A stretch of 55,801 nucleotides of DNA from JAEUNX01 sp034004685 (lineage in GTDB: Bacteria > Pseudomonadota > Gammaproteobacteria > Burkholderiales > Rhodocyclaceae): contig JAVEWG010000025.1 in the NCBI GenBank assembly GCA_034004685.1, positions 1 to 55,801 of the forward strand, in the 5' to 3' direction. The notes under the pieces are model-generated. The model was not told the origin of the DNA, did no database searches, and saw only the letters and a program-made list of their open reading frames with translations. Numbering within the stretch: the stretch's first letter is position 1; every line of letters begins with the position of its first letter. The position numbers were made by a program, and so were the translations under genes. Positions 16,529 through 24,743 of the stretch are shown here, piece after piece.

Positions 16529-16981
16529 CTACAGCTGCGGCCACATCCGGGATTTCACCAGGCGAACCTCGGCCTGGGCCACCCGCTGGGCAAAGGGCCG
16601 GGACGACTCGACCCCCTCGCCAAAGCGGATCAGCTCGAAATCCGCATACCCCTGCTCCCGCATCAGGCGCTCGGCGTTGCGCAGCACCACCTGCCGCGCC
16701 TCCCCTTCCCCGCCGCTGTGGAGCAGACGCAGCTTGAGATCGAAACGCAGACGATCCTCATCCAGACGCGTCACCGCCAGATCCCAGTTGGGGGCCAGGG
16801 GATCGTAGAGGGCGTAGGCCACCCCCAGGCCCGCCAGATATTCGGCGGTCAGATAACCTGCCTTGTGAAGCATGAAGCCCCCCGAAACCGCGCCCACGGC
16901 CCCTGCCACTGGCGGATTTTCCGGAAGGCTGGCGCACCCGGCGATCAGGCAGGCCCCCGCCAAAACGATCAGGGATTTCAT
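16529..16981 (-). CDS. Small lipoprotein of unknown function at the end of the flg operon
   Basis: The 150-residue product has a lipoprotein signal peptide with lipobox LIAGC (Cys16), so it should be lipidated and, lacking Asp at +2, sorted to the outer membrane. After the signal, a Gly/Ala-rich segment (AGAVGAVSGGFMLHKAGYLTAEYLAGLGVAYALYDPLAPNW) could insert in or lie on a membrane. The remainder alternates charged and hydrophobic residues. I do not recognise the family. Its ATG overlaps the flgL stop by one base, so it is translated with the hook-filament junction gene. That makes a flagellar or envelope role plausible but unproven. Confidence 0.75.
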   Translation of the reverse strand: MKSLIVLAGACLIAGCASLPENPPVAGAVGAVSGGFMLHKAGYLTAEYLAGLGVAYALYDPLAPNWDLAVTRLDEDRLRFDLKLRLLHSGGEGEARQVVLRNAERLMREQGYADFELIRFGEGVESSRPFAQRVAQAEVRLVKSRMWPQL

Positions 16982-17895
16982 CAGCCCCCCAGATAGTTGA
17001 ACAGGGACAGCTGGGATATCCGCAGGAAAGACTGCTGAGCCGCCTCCAGGTAGGTTTTCTCCAGGGTGAGGTCGCTCACCGCCTGGGCGTAATCCACGTC
17101 CTGCAAACGGGACAGGGTCTCGGAGTACTGGACCGACAGATCGCTGGCCACATTGCCCAGGGCCTCAACTTCATTCATCCGGGAGCCCACCGAAGCCCGC
17201 ACCCGCAGGACGTTGTCCAGGGCGTTATCCATGTTGCCGATGACCGTCGAGACGGCTGTCGGCACGCTGGCGGCGGGGTTCTCCAGGGCAGTGATGAAAT
17301 CAGAAATCATGGTGAACATGTCGGCAGTGGCGCCATCGATGCGCATGAACACTTCGTCGCCGGAATTGGAGACGGGCATGATGCGGGAGGATGAGACCTG
17401 GATGGTCCGCTCCCCCTGGTCACCGGCGTAGCTCACCGCGCCCCCCACGCTGGCGGAGAAGGGCTCCGTATCCCCCTTGTAGCCGGCGAACATGTACTCC
17501 CCGTTGCCATCCTGGCTGTTGGCCACGGCAAGCAAGGCATCGAACTGGCCCCGCAGATCGGTAGCGATGTAGCCCAGCTCTTCCCGGCTGAAGGCGCCGT
17601 TGCCGGCCTCCACGGCCCGGGTGCGGATGTGGATGATCAAATCCTCCACCGCCGCCAGCTTGTTTTCATAGAGCCCCAAAGCATCGCTGGCTGCTCCCTG
17701 GTTGATCTGGAACTGGTCGTTGACGCTTTGGGCCTGGGTGGTTTCCAGGGCCCGGGCGGCGGCCACCGGATCATCGGAGGGCACGAGAATGCGCCGGCCG
17801 GTGGACACCTGCTGCTGCAGGCGCAGCAGATCGGCGGTGCGCTCCTGGATGGACGACACCCCCTGGTTGTAGATCATGCCGGTACTGACACGCAT
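16981..17895 (-). CDS. flgL: Flagellar hook-filament junction protein FlgL (HAP3)
   Basis: FlgL joins the hook-cap protein FlgK to the flagellin filament. The 304-residue product has flagellin-like terminal helices: N-terminal MRVSTGMIYNQGVSSIQERTADLLRLQQQVSTGRRILVPSDDPVAAARAL and C-terminal SDLSVQYSETLSRLQDVDYAQAVSDLTLEKTYLEAAQQSFLRISQLSLFNYL. It lies 11 bases downstream of flgK. The filament genes fliC and fliD are not in the window. Confidence 0.95.
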   Translation of the reverse strand: MRVSTGMIYNQGVSSIQERTADLLRLQQQVSTGRRILVPSDDPVAAARALETTQAQSVNDQFQINQGAASDALGLYENKLAAVEDLIIHIRTRAVEAGNGAFSREELGYIATDLRGQFDALLAVANSQDGNGEYMFAGYKGDTEPFSASVGGAVSYAGDQGERTIQVSSSRIMPVSNSGDEVFMRIDGATADMFTMISDFITALENPAASVPTAVSTVIGNMDNALDNVLRVRASVGSRMNEVEALGNVASDLSVQYSETLSRLQDVDYAQAVSDLTLEKTYLEAAQQSFLRISQLSLFNYLGG

Positions 17896-17906
17896 GGCGC
17901 GTTCTC

Positions 17907-19811
17907 CTATCGACCGATAGCCAGGACTTCGTCGAACAGGGTGGAGGAAATGCTCATCACCCGGGCGGCGGCCTGGTATGCCTGCTGATAACGGATCAAA
18001 TTGGCCGCTTCTTCATCGAGATTCACGGCGGAGAGGGAATCCCGGGCGGCGGTGGCCTGCTCCAGCAGGGTGGCCTGGGCCGCGCCATTGACCTGGACCT
18101 CGCGCGTCTTGCTGCCCACTTCGGCCACCAGGCTGGAATAAACCGATTGGTAACTGGCGGTGCCCCCAAGCATGGTCTTGCCCAGCTGCAATTTCCCCAG
18201 CAGCACTGCGTTACGGTTATCGGAGACCCCACCGGCATTGGCGCTGAGGGTGAAGGTGTCGCCGTTGGCCGGCACGCCTGAAAGGGTGAAACTCACATCG
18301 GCGCTGGTCAGGGTGAAGCTTGCCCCATTGGCCTGGGTGATGGGATCAAAGGACAAGCTGGCCGGCGCCCCGCCGCTGACGCTGAAGGTGTTGGTGGAGG
18401 CATCGAACGTCAGGGTGATATCGCCAGCCAGGGGTAGCCCCGTCGTGGAATTCACGGTGAGGCCGGTCAGGGTAGCGCTGCCCGTATTGGCCAGGGAGGC
18501 GGCAGAAATGACCGGTGCGGCAGCGGCAATCAACCTGGGATTACCGGCCAGCTGGGGGCTAAGGGCCAGGTCGCCGGCGGCAGCCCGGGTGGGCTGGATG
18601 GTGAAGCCATCCCCCACCACCGAGGCCCCAGGCGGGGTAATCACCAAACCCACGTCCGCCGCCAGCACAGCCACCCCATCGGCGTTGCGCCGCAAGGTAT
18701 AGCCGCCGACGGCGTCGGTGAAGGTGAGGGTGTAATCGTCCCCCGTCAGCTCAGCCACATTGCCGAACTGGACCCCCGGCGCGGCGGTGGTGGTGCCGGC
18801 CTGGGCCAGCACCGTGGGTTGCGGGGGGGTAAAGAAATCCCCCCCCAGGTTGCCATCCAGGTCCTGCCCAACCCGATGCTGGGCATTGAAGGTTTCCGCC
18901 AGGCCCACCGCCACCAGGCCCAGCTGATTCTGGGCGCCATCCAGGGATTCCCTGCGGAAAGCCAGCAAGCCCCCGAGCTTCCCCCCATCCAGCAGGCTCT
19001 CCGGCACCTGCACGGTAACCCCGGTGGGCGCCACCAGGCTGATTCCCAGGCGCGAGGAATCGAAGGCATAGGGGGTGGCGGCCAGGGTACTGGCCTGCCC
19101 GCCGATCACCAGAGGCTGACCGCTGCCGACAAACACGGAAAGGGAGCCGTCATCCGCGGGAATCGTGCTGACCCGAACCAGCTGGTTCAATTCGCTAATG
19201 AGCTGATCCCGCTGATCCAGCAGGTCATTGGCCTGTTGGCTGGTGCCCCCTACCTGGGCCAGGGCGATCCGCTTGTTGATATCGGCGATCTGCCCGGCGT
19301 AGGAGTTGATCTCGGTGACCGAGGAGGAAATCTGCTGCTCCACCCCATCCCGGATCTCGTCGAGGCGGCCATCCAGATACTGGAAACGGGACACCAGGGA
19401 TTCAGCGGTGGAAATCATGGACTGCCGTGCCGGAATGCTGGCCGGGTTGGCCGAAACGTCCTGCACCGCCTGAAAAAACCCCTGGAGGGCTGGTGACAGG
19501 CCCACGCTGGAATCGGCCAGCAGGTTGTTGATCTGGGAAATCTGGGCTTCGTAGGAGGCCAAAGACGCCTGCTGGGTGCCCGCCCCCAGGAGTTGCTGGG
19601 TGAGGTACTCGTTATAGGCCCGCTTCACCGTCTCTACCCGGGTACCTTGGCCAAAGAAGCCGGCCCCGGTAAACATGGGAGTATTGGTGGTCTGGACGAT
19701 GCTCTGCCGGCTGTAGCCCTCCACCGAGGCGTTGGAGATGTTGTGGCTGGTGGTGACCAGGCCCGCCTGGGCGGCATTGAGGCCGGTGATACCAATGTTG
19801 AGCAAACCCAT
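17907..19811 (-). CDS. flgK: Flagellar hook-associated protein FlgK (HAP1)
   Basis: FlgK is the first hook-filament junction protein. The 634-residue product starts MGLLNIGITGLNAAQAGLVTTSHNISNASVEGYSRQ, the rod/hook/HAP N-terminal signature, and ends with the HAP1 C-terminal helix (VNLDEEAANLIRYQQAYQAAARVMSISSTLFDEVLAI). The central region is a variable surface part. The ATG at 19811 has AGGG 7 bases upstream; a TTG two codons upstream is unlikely. A sigma-54 promoter lies 39-53 bases ahead, so flgK-flgL-lipoprotein can be expressed apart from flgB-J. Confidence 0.96.
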   Translation of the reverse strand: MGLLNIGITGLNAAQAGLVTTSHNISNASVEGYSRQSIVQTTNTPMFTGAGFFGQGTRVETVKRAYNEYLTQQLLGAGTQQASLASYEAQISQINNLLADSSVGLSPALQGFFQAVQDVSANPASIPARQSMISTAESLVSRFQYLDGRLDEIRDGVEQQISSSVTEINSYAGQIADINKRIALAQVGGTSQQANDLLDQRDQLISELNQLVRVSTIPADDGSLSVFVGSGQPLVIGGQASTLAATPYAFDSSRLGISLVAPTGVTVQVPESLLDGGKLGGLLAFRRESLDGAQNQLGLVAVGLAETFNAQHRVGQDLDGNLGGDFFTPPQPTVLAQAGTTTAAPGVQFGNVAELTGDDYTLTFTDAVGGYTLRRNADGVAVLAADVGLVITPPGASVVGDGFTIQPTRAAAGDLALSPQLAGNPRLIAAAAPVISAASLANTGSATLTGLTVNSTTGLPLAGDITLTFDASTNTFSVSGGAPASLSFDPITQANGASFTLTSADVSFTLSGVPANGDTFTLSANAGGVSDNRNAVLLGKLQLGKTMLGGTASYQSVYSSLVAEVGSKTREVQVNGAAQATLLEQATAARDSLSAVNLDEEAANLIRYQQAYQAAARVMSISSTLFDEVLAIGR

Positions 19812-19849
19812 GATCAATCCCTGGTTTGGAAGCTGTCAGGGAAGGACTA

Positions 19850-19864
19850 GCAAGTCCTTTGCCA
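19850..19864 (-). promoter_or_regulatory. Sigma-54 promoter upstream of flgK
   Basis: On the minus strand TGGC-AAAGGAC-TTGC followed by T matches the -24/-12 consensus with exact spacing. A start near 19838 gives a leader of about 27 bases before the flgK ATG. This is the strongest sigma-54 match in the window and marks flgK as a FlrC-controlled gene. Confidence 0.8.
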
Positions 19865-19931
19865 GGTTTGGCTTGGGGGGCCTAGACCGCAGAATCAGCG
19901 CAAGAATCCCGTGGCCAACAGCCGCCAGGAC

Positions 19932-20028
19932 GTAGGGCCGGATTCATCCGGCCATCCAGAGGTATTGGCGGGATGACTCCGGCCCTACAAGATCCTTCGA
20001 TTCACCGTAGGGCCGGATTCATCCGGCC
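19932..20028. repeat. Cluster of three REP-like palindromes (GTAGGGCCGGATTCATCCGGCC)
   Basis: Three copies of a roughly 22-base palindromic unit beginning GTAGGGCCGGA and ending CATCCGGCC or close to it. They lie at 19932-19953 (plus), 19967-19988 (minus, diverged) and 20007-20028 (plus). Alternating orientation is typical of REP/BIME clusters mobilised by RAYT transposases. They fill the gap between flgJ and the flgK promoter (flgK is downstream of flgJ on the minus strand). Related units occur at 45328 and 45380. No RAYT gene is in the window. Confidence 0.75.
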
Positions 20029-20068
20029 TGCTGAAACCCATGCCGGCCTTGCCGCGCCCAACCCGGCC

Positions 20069-21016
20069 CTAACCCGACAGGGCGCCCCGCAAGGTGGCGC
20101 CGCCGATGATCCGGGTGAGCTTGTCGGCGTACATGGGATCGGTGGCATAGCCGGCCTGTTGCAGGCCCCGGGCAAAGCCGGTGGCGTCGGTCTGGCCCAC
20201 CACTTCGTTGTAGCGCGGGCTGCTGGTGAGAAGCCGGGCATAGTCCCGGAAAGCCTCGGCATAGGAGGAGTAGGAACGGAATTTCCCCTGCTCGCTCACC
20301 GCCTGGCCACCCACGTATTCGGTGGCCGCGACGTTCACCGTATCCCCGGACCAGCTGCGCCCGGCCTTGATATTGAAGAGATTGAAGCTCGGCCGCCCAT
20401 CCCCGTGGCGCAGTTCCGAGCGGCCCCAACCGGTTTCCAGGGCAGCCTGGGCGATCATGAAATGGGCCGGAATCCCGGTGGCGCGGCTGGCCTCCTCGGC
20501 ATGGGGCCATAGCCGATTGACGAACTCCCGGGCCCCGGCGGGCAGGTTGCTGGCCGCCCCCTCCTCCACCCCGCGAGCCCCGTCGCCGGCAGGCACCGGC
20601 AAGGCCGGAACGGCAGCCCTTTCCTGGGGGGCTGCCGGCGCGGCAGTTCTTGCCGCGGGAGCGCGGAGGAGCGCGTTCAGGTCAAAGTTGGGGGCAGCCT
20701 GGTCGGCGCTGGGGCTCCCCAGGTTGCCCCCCAGCTGCCGGATCAAGGATTGGGCCAGACCGGCCCCCCCTTGCTGAGCCAGATTCTGGGCGAGCTGCTG
20801 ATCCAGCAGGGACTGGTACATGCGGGTCTGATCGTTGTCCGTCAGGCCGTTGCTGGGGGTGGCATCCCGCATGGACTTGAGGACCATCTGGAGAAACAGG
20901 GCCTCGAACTGCTTGGCCGCCGCAGCCAGGGCTTCCGGCGAGTTTTCCTTGCTCAGGCGCTTGAGATCCCCCAGGGCCTTGGGATCGAGGGTATTGATCT
21001 GGCCGGTCGGAACCAT
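20069..21016 (-). CDS. flgJ: Flagellar rod assembly protein / peptidoglycan hydrolase FlgJ
   Basis: FlgJ caps the growing rod and opens the peptidoglycan layer. The 315-residue product has the N-terminal rod-cap domain (DLKRLSKENSPEALAAAAKQFEALFLQMVLKSMRDA, then TRMYQSLLDQQLAQNLAQQGGAGLAQSLIRQL). An Ala/Pro linker follows. The C-terminal glucosaminidase domain (ATGIPAHFMIAQAALETGWGRSELRHGDGRPSFNLFNIKAG) keeps the catalytic Glu in ALETGWG. The two-domain form is the beta/gammaproteobacterial type. ATG at 21016 has GGAGG six bases upstream; the TTG at 21034 is rejected. Confidence 0.95.
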   Translation of the reverse strand: MVPTGQINTLDPKALGDLKRLSKENSPEALAAAAKQFEALFLQMVLKSMRDATPSNGLTDNDQTRMYQSLLDQQLAQNLAQQGGAGLAQSLIRQLGGNLGSPSADQAAPNFDLNALLRAPAARTAAPAAPQERAAVPALPVPAGDGARGVEEGAASNLPAGAREFVNRLWPHAEEASRATGIPAHFMIAQAALETGWGRSELRHGDGRPSFNLFNIKAGRSWSGDTVNVAATEYVGGQAVSEQGKFRSYSSYAEAFRDYARLLTSSPRYNEVVGQTDATGFARGLQQAGYATDPMYADKLTRIIGGATLRGALSG

Positions 21017-21104
21017 CTCAGGCCTCCGGCGCAACCAGCCCGTTCAAGGCACAAGCCGGCTTTTCATGGCCGGCCTGGCGCGAGGGACGTGGGGGTGGGG
21101 ACAT

Positions 21105-22217
21105 CTAAATGACCTCCAGCTCGGCCCGCAGGGCGCCGGCGGCCTTCATGGCCTGGAGAATGGAGATGAGGTCCATGGGATTGGCCCCCACCGAGTTGAG
21201 GGCCTTGACCACCTCCGCCAGGTTGGCGCCGGCCTGGACCGTCAGCAGGCTGCCCGGGGCTTGCTGGATGTCCACACTGCCCCGCTGGCCCACCACGGTC
21301 TGGCCGCCGGACAGGGGGCCAGGCTGGCTTACGGTCTGCTCGGTATTCACCGATACCGACAGGCTGCCGTGGGCGACCGCGCAACCCTGGAGGGTAACGG
21401 CCTGGTTCATCACCACCGAGCCGGTGCGGGCGTTGACCACCACCCGGGCCGCTTGCTGCATGGGCTGGATATCCAGGTTTTCGATCCGCCCCAGGAAAGC
21501 GATCCGCTCGGTGGCATCCAGAGGGGCGCGCACCTGGATCCGCCGCCCGTCCTCGGCCTGGGCCGTATCCGGGGCGGTGGCCCGGTTGATGGCCTCCACC
21601 ATGCGCTGGACAGTGCCGAAATCCGTGTCCTTCAGTTCCAGAGCGATGTATTCCCCCTGGCCCACCGCGCCGGGCACTTCCCGCTCCACCAGGGCACCCC
21701 GGGGCACCCGGCCGGCGGAAAGATGATTGACGGTCTTGGAGGCCCCCCCACCGGCGGCACCCGCCCCCCCCACCACCACGTTGCCCTGGGCCAGGGCGTA
21801 GATCTTGCCATCGGCGCCCTTCAAGGGGGTCATCACCAGGGTACCGCCCCGCAGGCTCTTGGCGTTGCCCATGGAAGACACGGTGACATCCAGCTCCTGG
21901 CCAGCCCGGGCAAAGGGCGGCAAGGTGGCGGTCACCATCACCGCCGCCACGTTCTTGAGTTGGAGGCTGGTGCCCGGCGGCAGGGTCACCCCCATGTTGC
22001 TCAGCATGTTGATGATGCTCTGGACGGTAAATGGGGTCTGGGTGGTCTGGTCCCCGCTGCCGTCCAGGCCCACCACCAGGCCGTAGCCCACCAATTGGTT
22101 GTTGCGCACCCCGGCGATGGAGGCCAGATCCTTGATCCGCTCGGCCTGGGCCATCAGGGGCAGGAGCAGCAAGGACAGGATCACCAGGCAAAAGCCCGCC
22201 AGACGCAGACGCCACAT
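21105..22217 (-). CDS. flgI: Flagellar P-ring protein FlgI
   Basis: FlgI builds the periplasmic P ring around the rod. The 370-residue product has a Sec signal peptide with cleavage after PLMAQA (about residue 24). The family sequence follows: ERIKDLASIAGVRNNQLVGYGLVVGLDGSGDQT, QSIINMLSNMGV, KNVAAVMVTATLPPFARAGQ, LVKALNSVGANPMDLISILQAMKAAGALRAELEVI. Start is set at the ATG before MWRLRL because the upstream 29 codons would destroy the signal peptide. Transported periplasmically, not by the flagellar exporter. Confidence 0.96.
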   Translation of the reverse strand: MWRLRLAGFCLVILSLLLLPLMAQAERIKDLASIAGVRNNQLVGYGLVVGLDGSGDQTTQTPFTVQSIINMLSNMGVTLPPGTSLQLKNVAAVMVTATLPPFARAGQELDVTVSSMGNAKSLRGGTLVMTPLKGADGKIYALAQGNVVVGGAGAAGGGASKTVNHLSAGRVPRGALVEREVPGAVGQGEYIALELKDTDFGTVQRMVEAINRATAPDTAQAEDGRRIQVRAPLDATERIAFLGRIENLDIQPMQQAARVVVNARTGSVVMNQAVTLQGCAVAHGSLSVSVNTEQTVSQPGPLSGGQTVVGQRGSVDIQQAPGSLLTVQAGANLAEVVKALNSVGANPMDLISILQAMKAAGALRAELEVI

Positions 22218-22287
22218 GGAATCCCCGGCGCGGGGGGCTTGGCTCCGGGGGCGGCAGGATGTTGGGGGCACGCTCGAAACTCCGTCG

Positions 22288-22974
22288 TCAGATGGGCAGC
22301 ACATTCATGAAAAAGCGCATCAGCCAACCCATGGTCTGGGCCTCGTCCATGTAACCGCTGCCCTTGTATTCGATGCGGGCGTCGGCCACCTGGGTGGATT
22401 GCACCGTGTTGCTGGTGGTCACGGTGCTGGGATTCACCACGCCGGAGAAGCGGATGAATTCCTGGCCCTGGTTGATGGCGATCTGTTTTTCCCCCGACAC
22501 CAGCAGGTTGCCGTTGGGATAGACCTCGATCACGGTGACGGTGATGGTGCCGTTGAACAGGTTGTTGGCCGCCGCCGCCCCCTTGCCGGCGAAGTCCGTC
22601 TCGTTGCTGGCCTGCACGTCCAGGCCGGACAAGCCCTTGAGGGGCACCTTGGCCAGGGAGGTGAGCCCGGCGGTGATATCGGCCTGCCGGCTGGCACTGG
22701 CGTTGGAGGACTTCTGGGCGTTGGTCCGTTCCACCAGATTGATGGTGAGCACGTCCCCGGCCAGGCGGGCGCGCCGATCCTCGAACAGGGGCCGGACATA
22801 GGCCGCCTGGTAGATGGCGCCGGCGGAAGGAGCCACGGCGGGCCGGGGCTCCGGCCGGGTGCTCATGGGCTGGTGCACCGCCGTGGGCGGCGTGCCGTAG
22901 AGACTGTTGCAGCCCACCAGAACCAGGGCGCTGGCCAGGAGCAGGAAGCGCGTAAACATGGCGCGGGCCCTCAT
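22288..22974 (-). CDS. flgH: Flagellar L-ring lipoprotein FlgH
   Basis: FlgH forms the outer-membrane L ring. The 228-residue product has lipobox LVGC and the family features YVRPLFEDRRARLAGDVLTINLVERTNAQKSS, FNGTITVTVIEVYPNGNLLVSGEKQIAINQGQEFIRFSGVVNP and STQVADARIEYKGSGYMDEAQTMGWLMRFFMNVLPI. The start at 22974 shares its A with the flgG stop (TGATG). The ATG at 22959 has a better binding site (GAGGG 8 bases upstream) and gives a cleaner signal peptide, so it may be the true start. Confidence 0.95.
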   Translation of the reverse strand: MRARAMFTRFLLLASALVLVGCNSLYGTPPTAVHQPMSTRPEPRPAVAPSAGAIYQAAYVRPLFEDRRARLAGDVLTINLVERTNAQKSSNASASRQADITAGLTSLAKVPLKGLSGLDVQASNETDFAGKGAAAANNLFNGTITVTVIEVYPNGNLLVSGEKQIAINQGQEFIRFSGVVNPSTVTTSNTVQSTQVADARIEYKGSGYMDEAQTMGWLMRFFMNVLPI

Positions 22975-23756
22975 CACAGCTGGGTCAGGCGCCCCAGCAT
23001 GCTGTCGGAAGTCTGGATCGCCCGGGAGTTGAGTTCATAGGCCCGCTGAGTGGCGATCATGCTGACCAGCTCTTCGGCCACGTTCACGTTGGAAGTTTCC
23101 ACGTACTTCTGATTGATGACCCCGGCGCCGTTCTGCCCCGGGGTGTTGGGGGTGGCGGTGCCGCTGGAGCCGGTTTCCAGATAGAGGTTTTCCCCCACGC
23201 TCTGGAGGCCGCCGGGATTGACGAAGGTGGCCAGCTGAATGCTGCCGATCTGGGTCGGAGCTGCCTGCCCTGCCTGGACCACGCTCACCGTGCCATCCTT
23301 GCCGATGGTGATGGACGTGGCGTCAGCGGGCAGGGTGATGGCCGGGCTCAAGGGATAGCCGCTGGCGGTGACGATCTGGCCCTGGTTGTCCAGCTGGAGG
23401 GAACCATCCCGGGTATAGGCGGTGGTGCCGTCGGGCAGCTGGATCTGAAAGAAGCCGTTGCCCTGGATTCCCATGTCCAGGTCGTTGCCGGTTTGCTGCA
23501 GGTTGCCCTGGGTGTGGATCCGCTCGGTGGCCACCGGGCGCACCCCGGTACCCAGCTGCAAGCCGCTGGAAATCTGGGTCTGCTGGGTGGACTGGGCGCC
23601 GGGCTGGCGCAGGGTCTGGTACAGCAGATCCTCGAAGACCGCCCGGGAGCGCTTGAAACCGTTGGTGGACACGTTGGCCAGGTTGTTGGAGATGACGTCC
23701 AGCTGGGTCTGCTGGGCTTCCAGGCCGGTGCGGGCGATCCAGAGGGAGCGGATCAT
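22974..23756 (-). CDS. flgG: Flagellar distal rod protein FlgG
   Basis: FlgG forms the distal rod. The 260-residue product carries the N-terminal rod signature (RSLWIARTGLEAQQTQLDVISNNLANVSTNGFKRSRAVFEDLLYQTLRQPGAQ), where the long GAQ-rich insertion is the FlgG-specific segment. The flg_bbr C-terminal motif is VETSNVNVAEELVSMIATQRAYELNSRAIQTSDSMLGRLTQL. AGGAG lies six bases before the ATG. A 172-base gap from flgF contains a MITE-like element. Confidence 0.97.
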   Translation of the reverse strand: MIRSLWIARTGLEAQQTQLDVISNNLANVSTNGFKRSRAVFEDLLYQTLRQPGAQSTQQTQISSGLQLGTGVRPVATERIHTQGNLQQTGNDLDMGIQGNGFFQIQLPDGTTAYTRDGSLQLDNQGQIVTASGYPLSPAITLPADATSITIGKDGTVSVVQAGQAAPTQIGSIQLATFVNPGGLQSVGENLYLETGSSGTATPNTPGQNGAGVINQKYVETSNVNVAEELVSMIATQRAYELNSRAIQTSDSMLGRLTQL

Positions 23757-23873
23757 GGTGGGCTCCTGTTTCCTTGTTCGGTGATGGGGGCTGATCCCGA
23801 TGGTGGGACTTTAGGTCCGGGGCGGCGGGGCCGACGGGCGGAATACAGGGAGATTCACCGCCCTAATCCCGGT

Positions 23874-23931
23874 TAGGGTCTGTTGACGTTTCGGTTCAAC
23901 GCGATCCCCCGAATCCAGTCAACAGGCCCTA
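23874..23931. repeat. 58-base MITE-like inverted-repeat element overlapping the flgF stop
   Basis: Arms TAGGGTCTGTTGAC (23874-23887) and GTCAACAGGCCCTA (23918-23931) are complementary over 14 bases with one mismatch. The right arm contains the flgF stop codon (23929-23931). A smaller palindrome, CCCTAA-N6-TTAGGG, touches the left end. The terminal CTGTTGAC pattern resembles insertion-sequence ends, so a miniature transposable remnant is possible. As RNA it would form a strong stem after flgF and could attenuate or stabilise the transcript. Confidence 0.55.
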
Positions 23932-24666
23932 GCTCGCCAGCACCTTGGTGGCGGCCTGGTCGTTGGCCTCGGCGGTCTGGAGCATCTTGGTCTGCATCTC
24001 GAACTGGCGGGCCAGGGAAATCATGCTGATCATCTGGTCCACCACGCTGACATTGCTGCCTTCCAGGTAGCCCCCCGCCACGGTGACCGCCTCGTCCTGA
24101 GGCGCGGCCTCGCCGCTCTTCAGGCGGAAGAGCCCGTCCTCGCCCCGCGCCAGATCCTGCTCGGGAGGATTGACCAGCTTGAGCCGCCCCACCACGTTGA
24201 CGGTATTGAGCGCCCCGGAGGACGGAATCGCCGAGATGGAGCCATCCTTGCCGATGACGATCTGGTCATCCGGCGGCAGGGTGACGGGCCCCCCGTCCCC
24301 CACCACCGGCAATCCCTGGCGGGTCTGGAGCACCCCGTTGGGAGACAGTTCCAGGTTGCCATCCCGGGTGTAGGCCTCTCGGCCATCGGGCAGCTGCACC
24401 GCCAGCCAGCCCTTGCCCTCCACTGCCACGTCCAGGGAGCGGCCAGTCACTTGCAGCACCCCCGGCGTGAAATCGCTGGCCACGCTGGCATCCACCGCGA
24501 AGGCCCGGCTGGGCATGGATTCGGAGACCACCGGCACCGCCCGCAGGCGATGCATTTCAGTGCGAAAACCGGTGGAAGTGGCATTGGCCAGGTTATGGGA
24601 GACCGCTGCCTGCTGGTTCAGGGTCTGGCTGGCCCCGGTCATGGCGGTGTAGATCAGTTTATCCAT
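23929..24666 (-). CDS. flgF: Flagellar proximal rod protein FlgF
   Basis: FlgF forms part of the proximal rod. The 245-residue product has the rod N-terminal motif (IYTAMTGASQTLNQQAAVSHNLANATSTGFRTEM), the FlgF pattern VTGRSLDVAVEGKGWLAVQLPDGREAYTRDGNLELSPNG and the C-terminal SNVSVVDQMISMISLARQFEMQTKMLQTAEANDQAATKVLAS. It follows flgE by 77 bases, which include a hairpin CCTGCC/GGCAGG without a T tract. Its stop lies in an inverted-repeat element. Confidence 0.96.
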   Translation of the reverse strand: MDKLIYTAMTGASQTLNQQAAVSHNLANATSTGFRTEMHRLRAVPVVSESMPSRAFAVDASVASDFTPGVLQVTGRSLDVAVEGKGWLAVQLPDGREAYTRDGNLELSPNGVLQTRQGLPVVGDGGPVTLPPDDQIVIGKDGSISAIPSSGALNTVNVVGRLKLVNPPEQDLARGEDGLFRLKSGEAAPQDEAVTVAGGYLEGSNVSVVDQMISMISLARQFEMQTKMLQTAEANDQAATKVLAS

Positions 24667-24743
24667 GGAGTGTGTCCCGAAGAGTGGCGGGTACGGCCGC
24701 CCTGCCCCGAACCGGCAGGGAGGCCGCGCCTAGGGATCATTGC

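Noticed and set aside
20835..22310. 491-codon plus-strand frame opposite flgI and flgJ
   Set aside because: Antisense shadow; His/Gly-rich and without recognisable domains.
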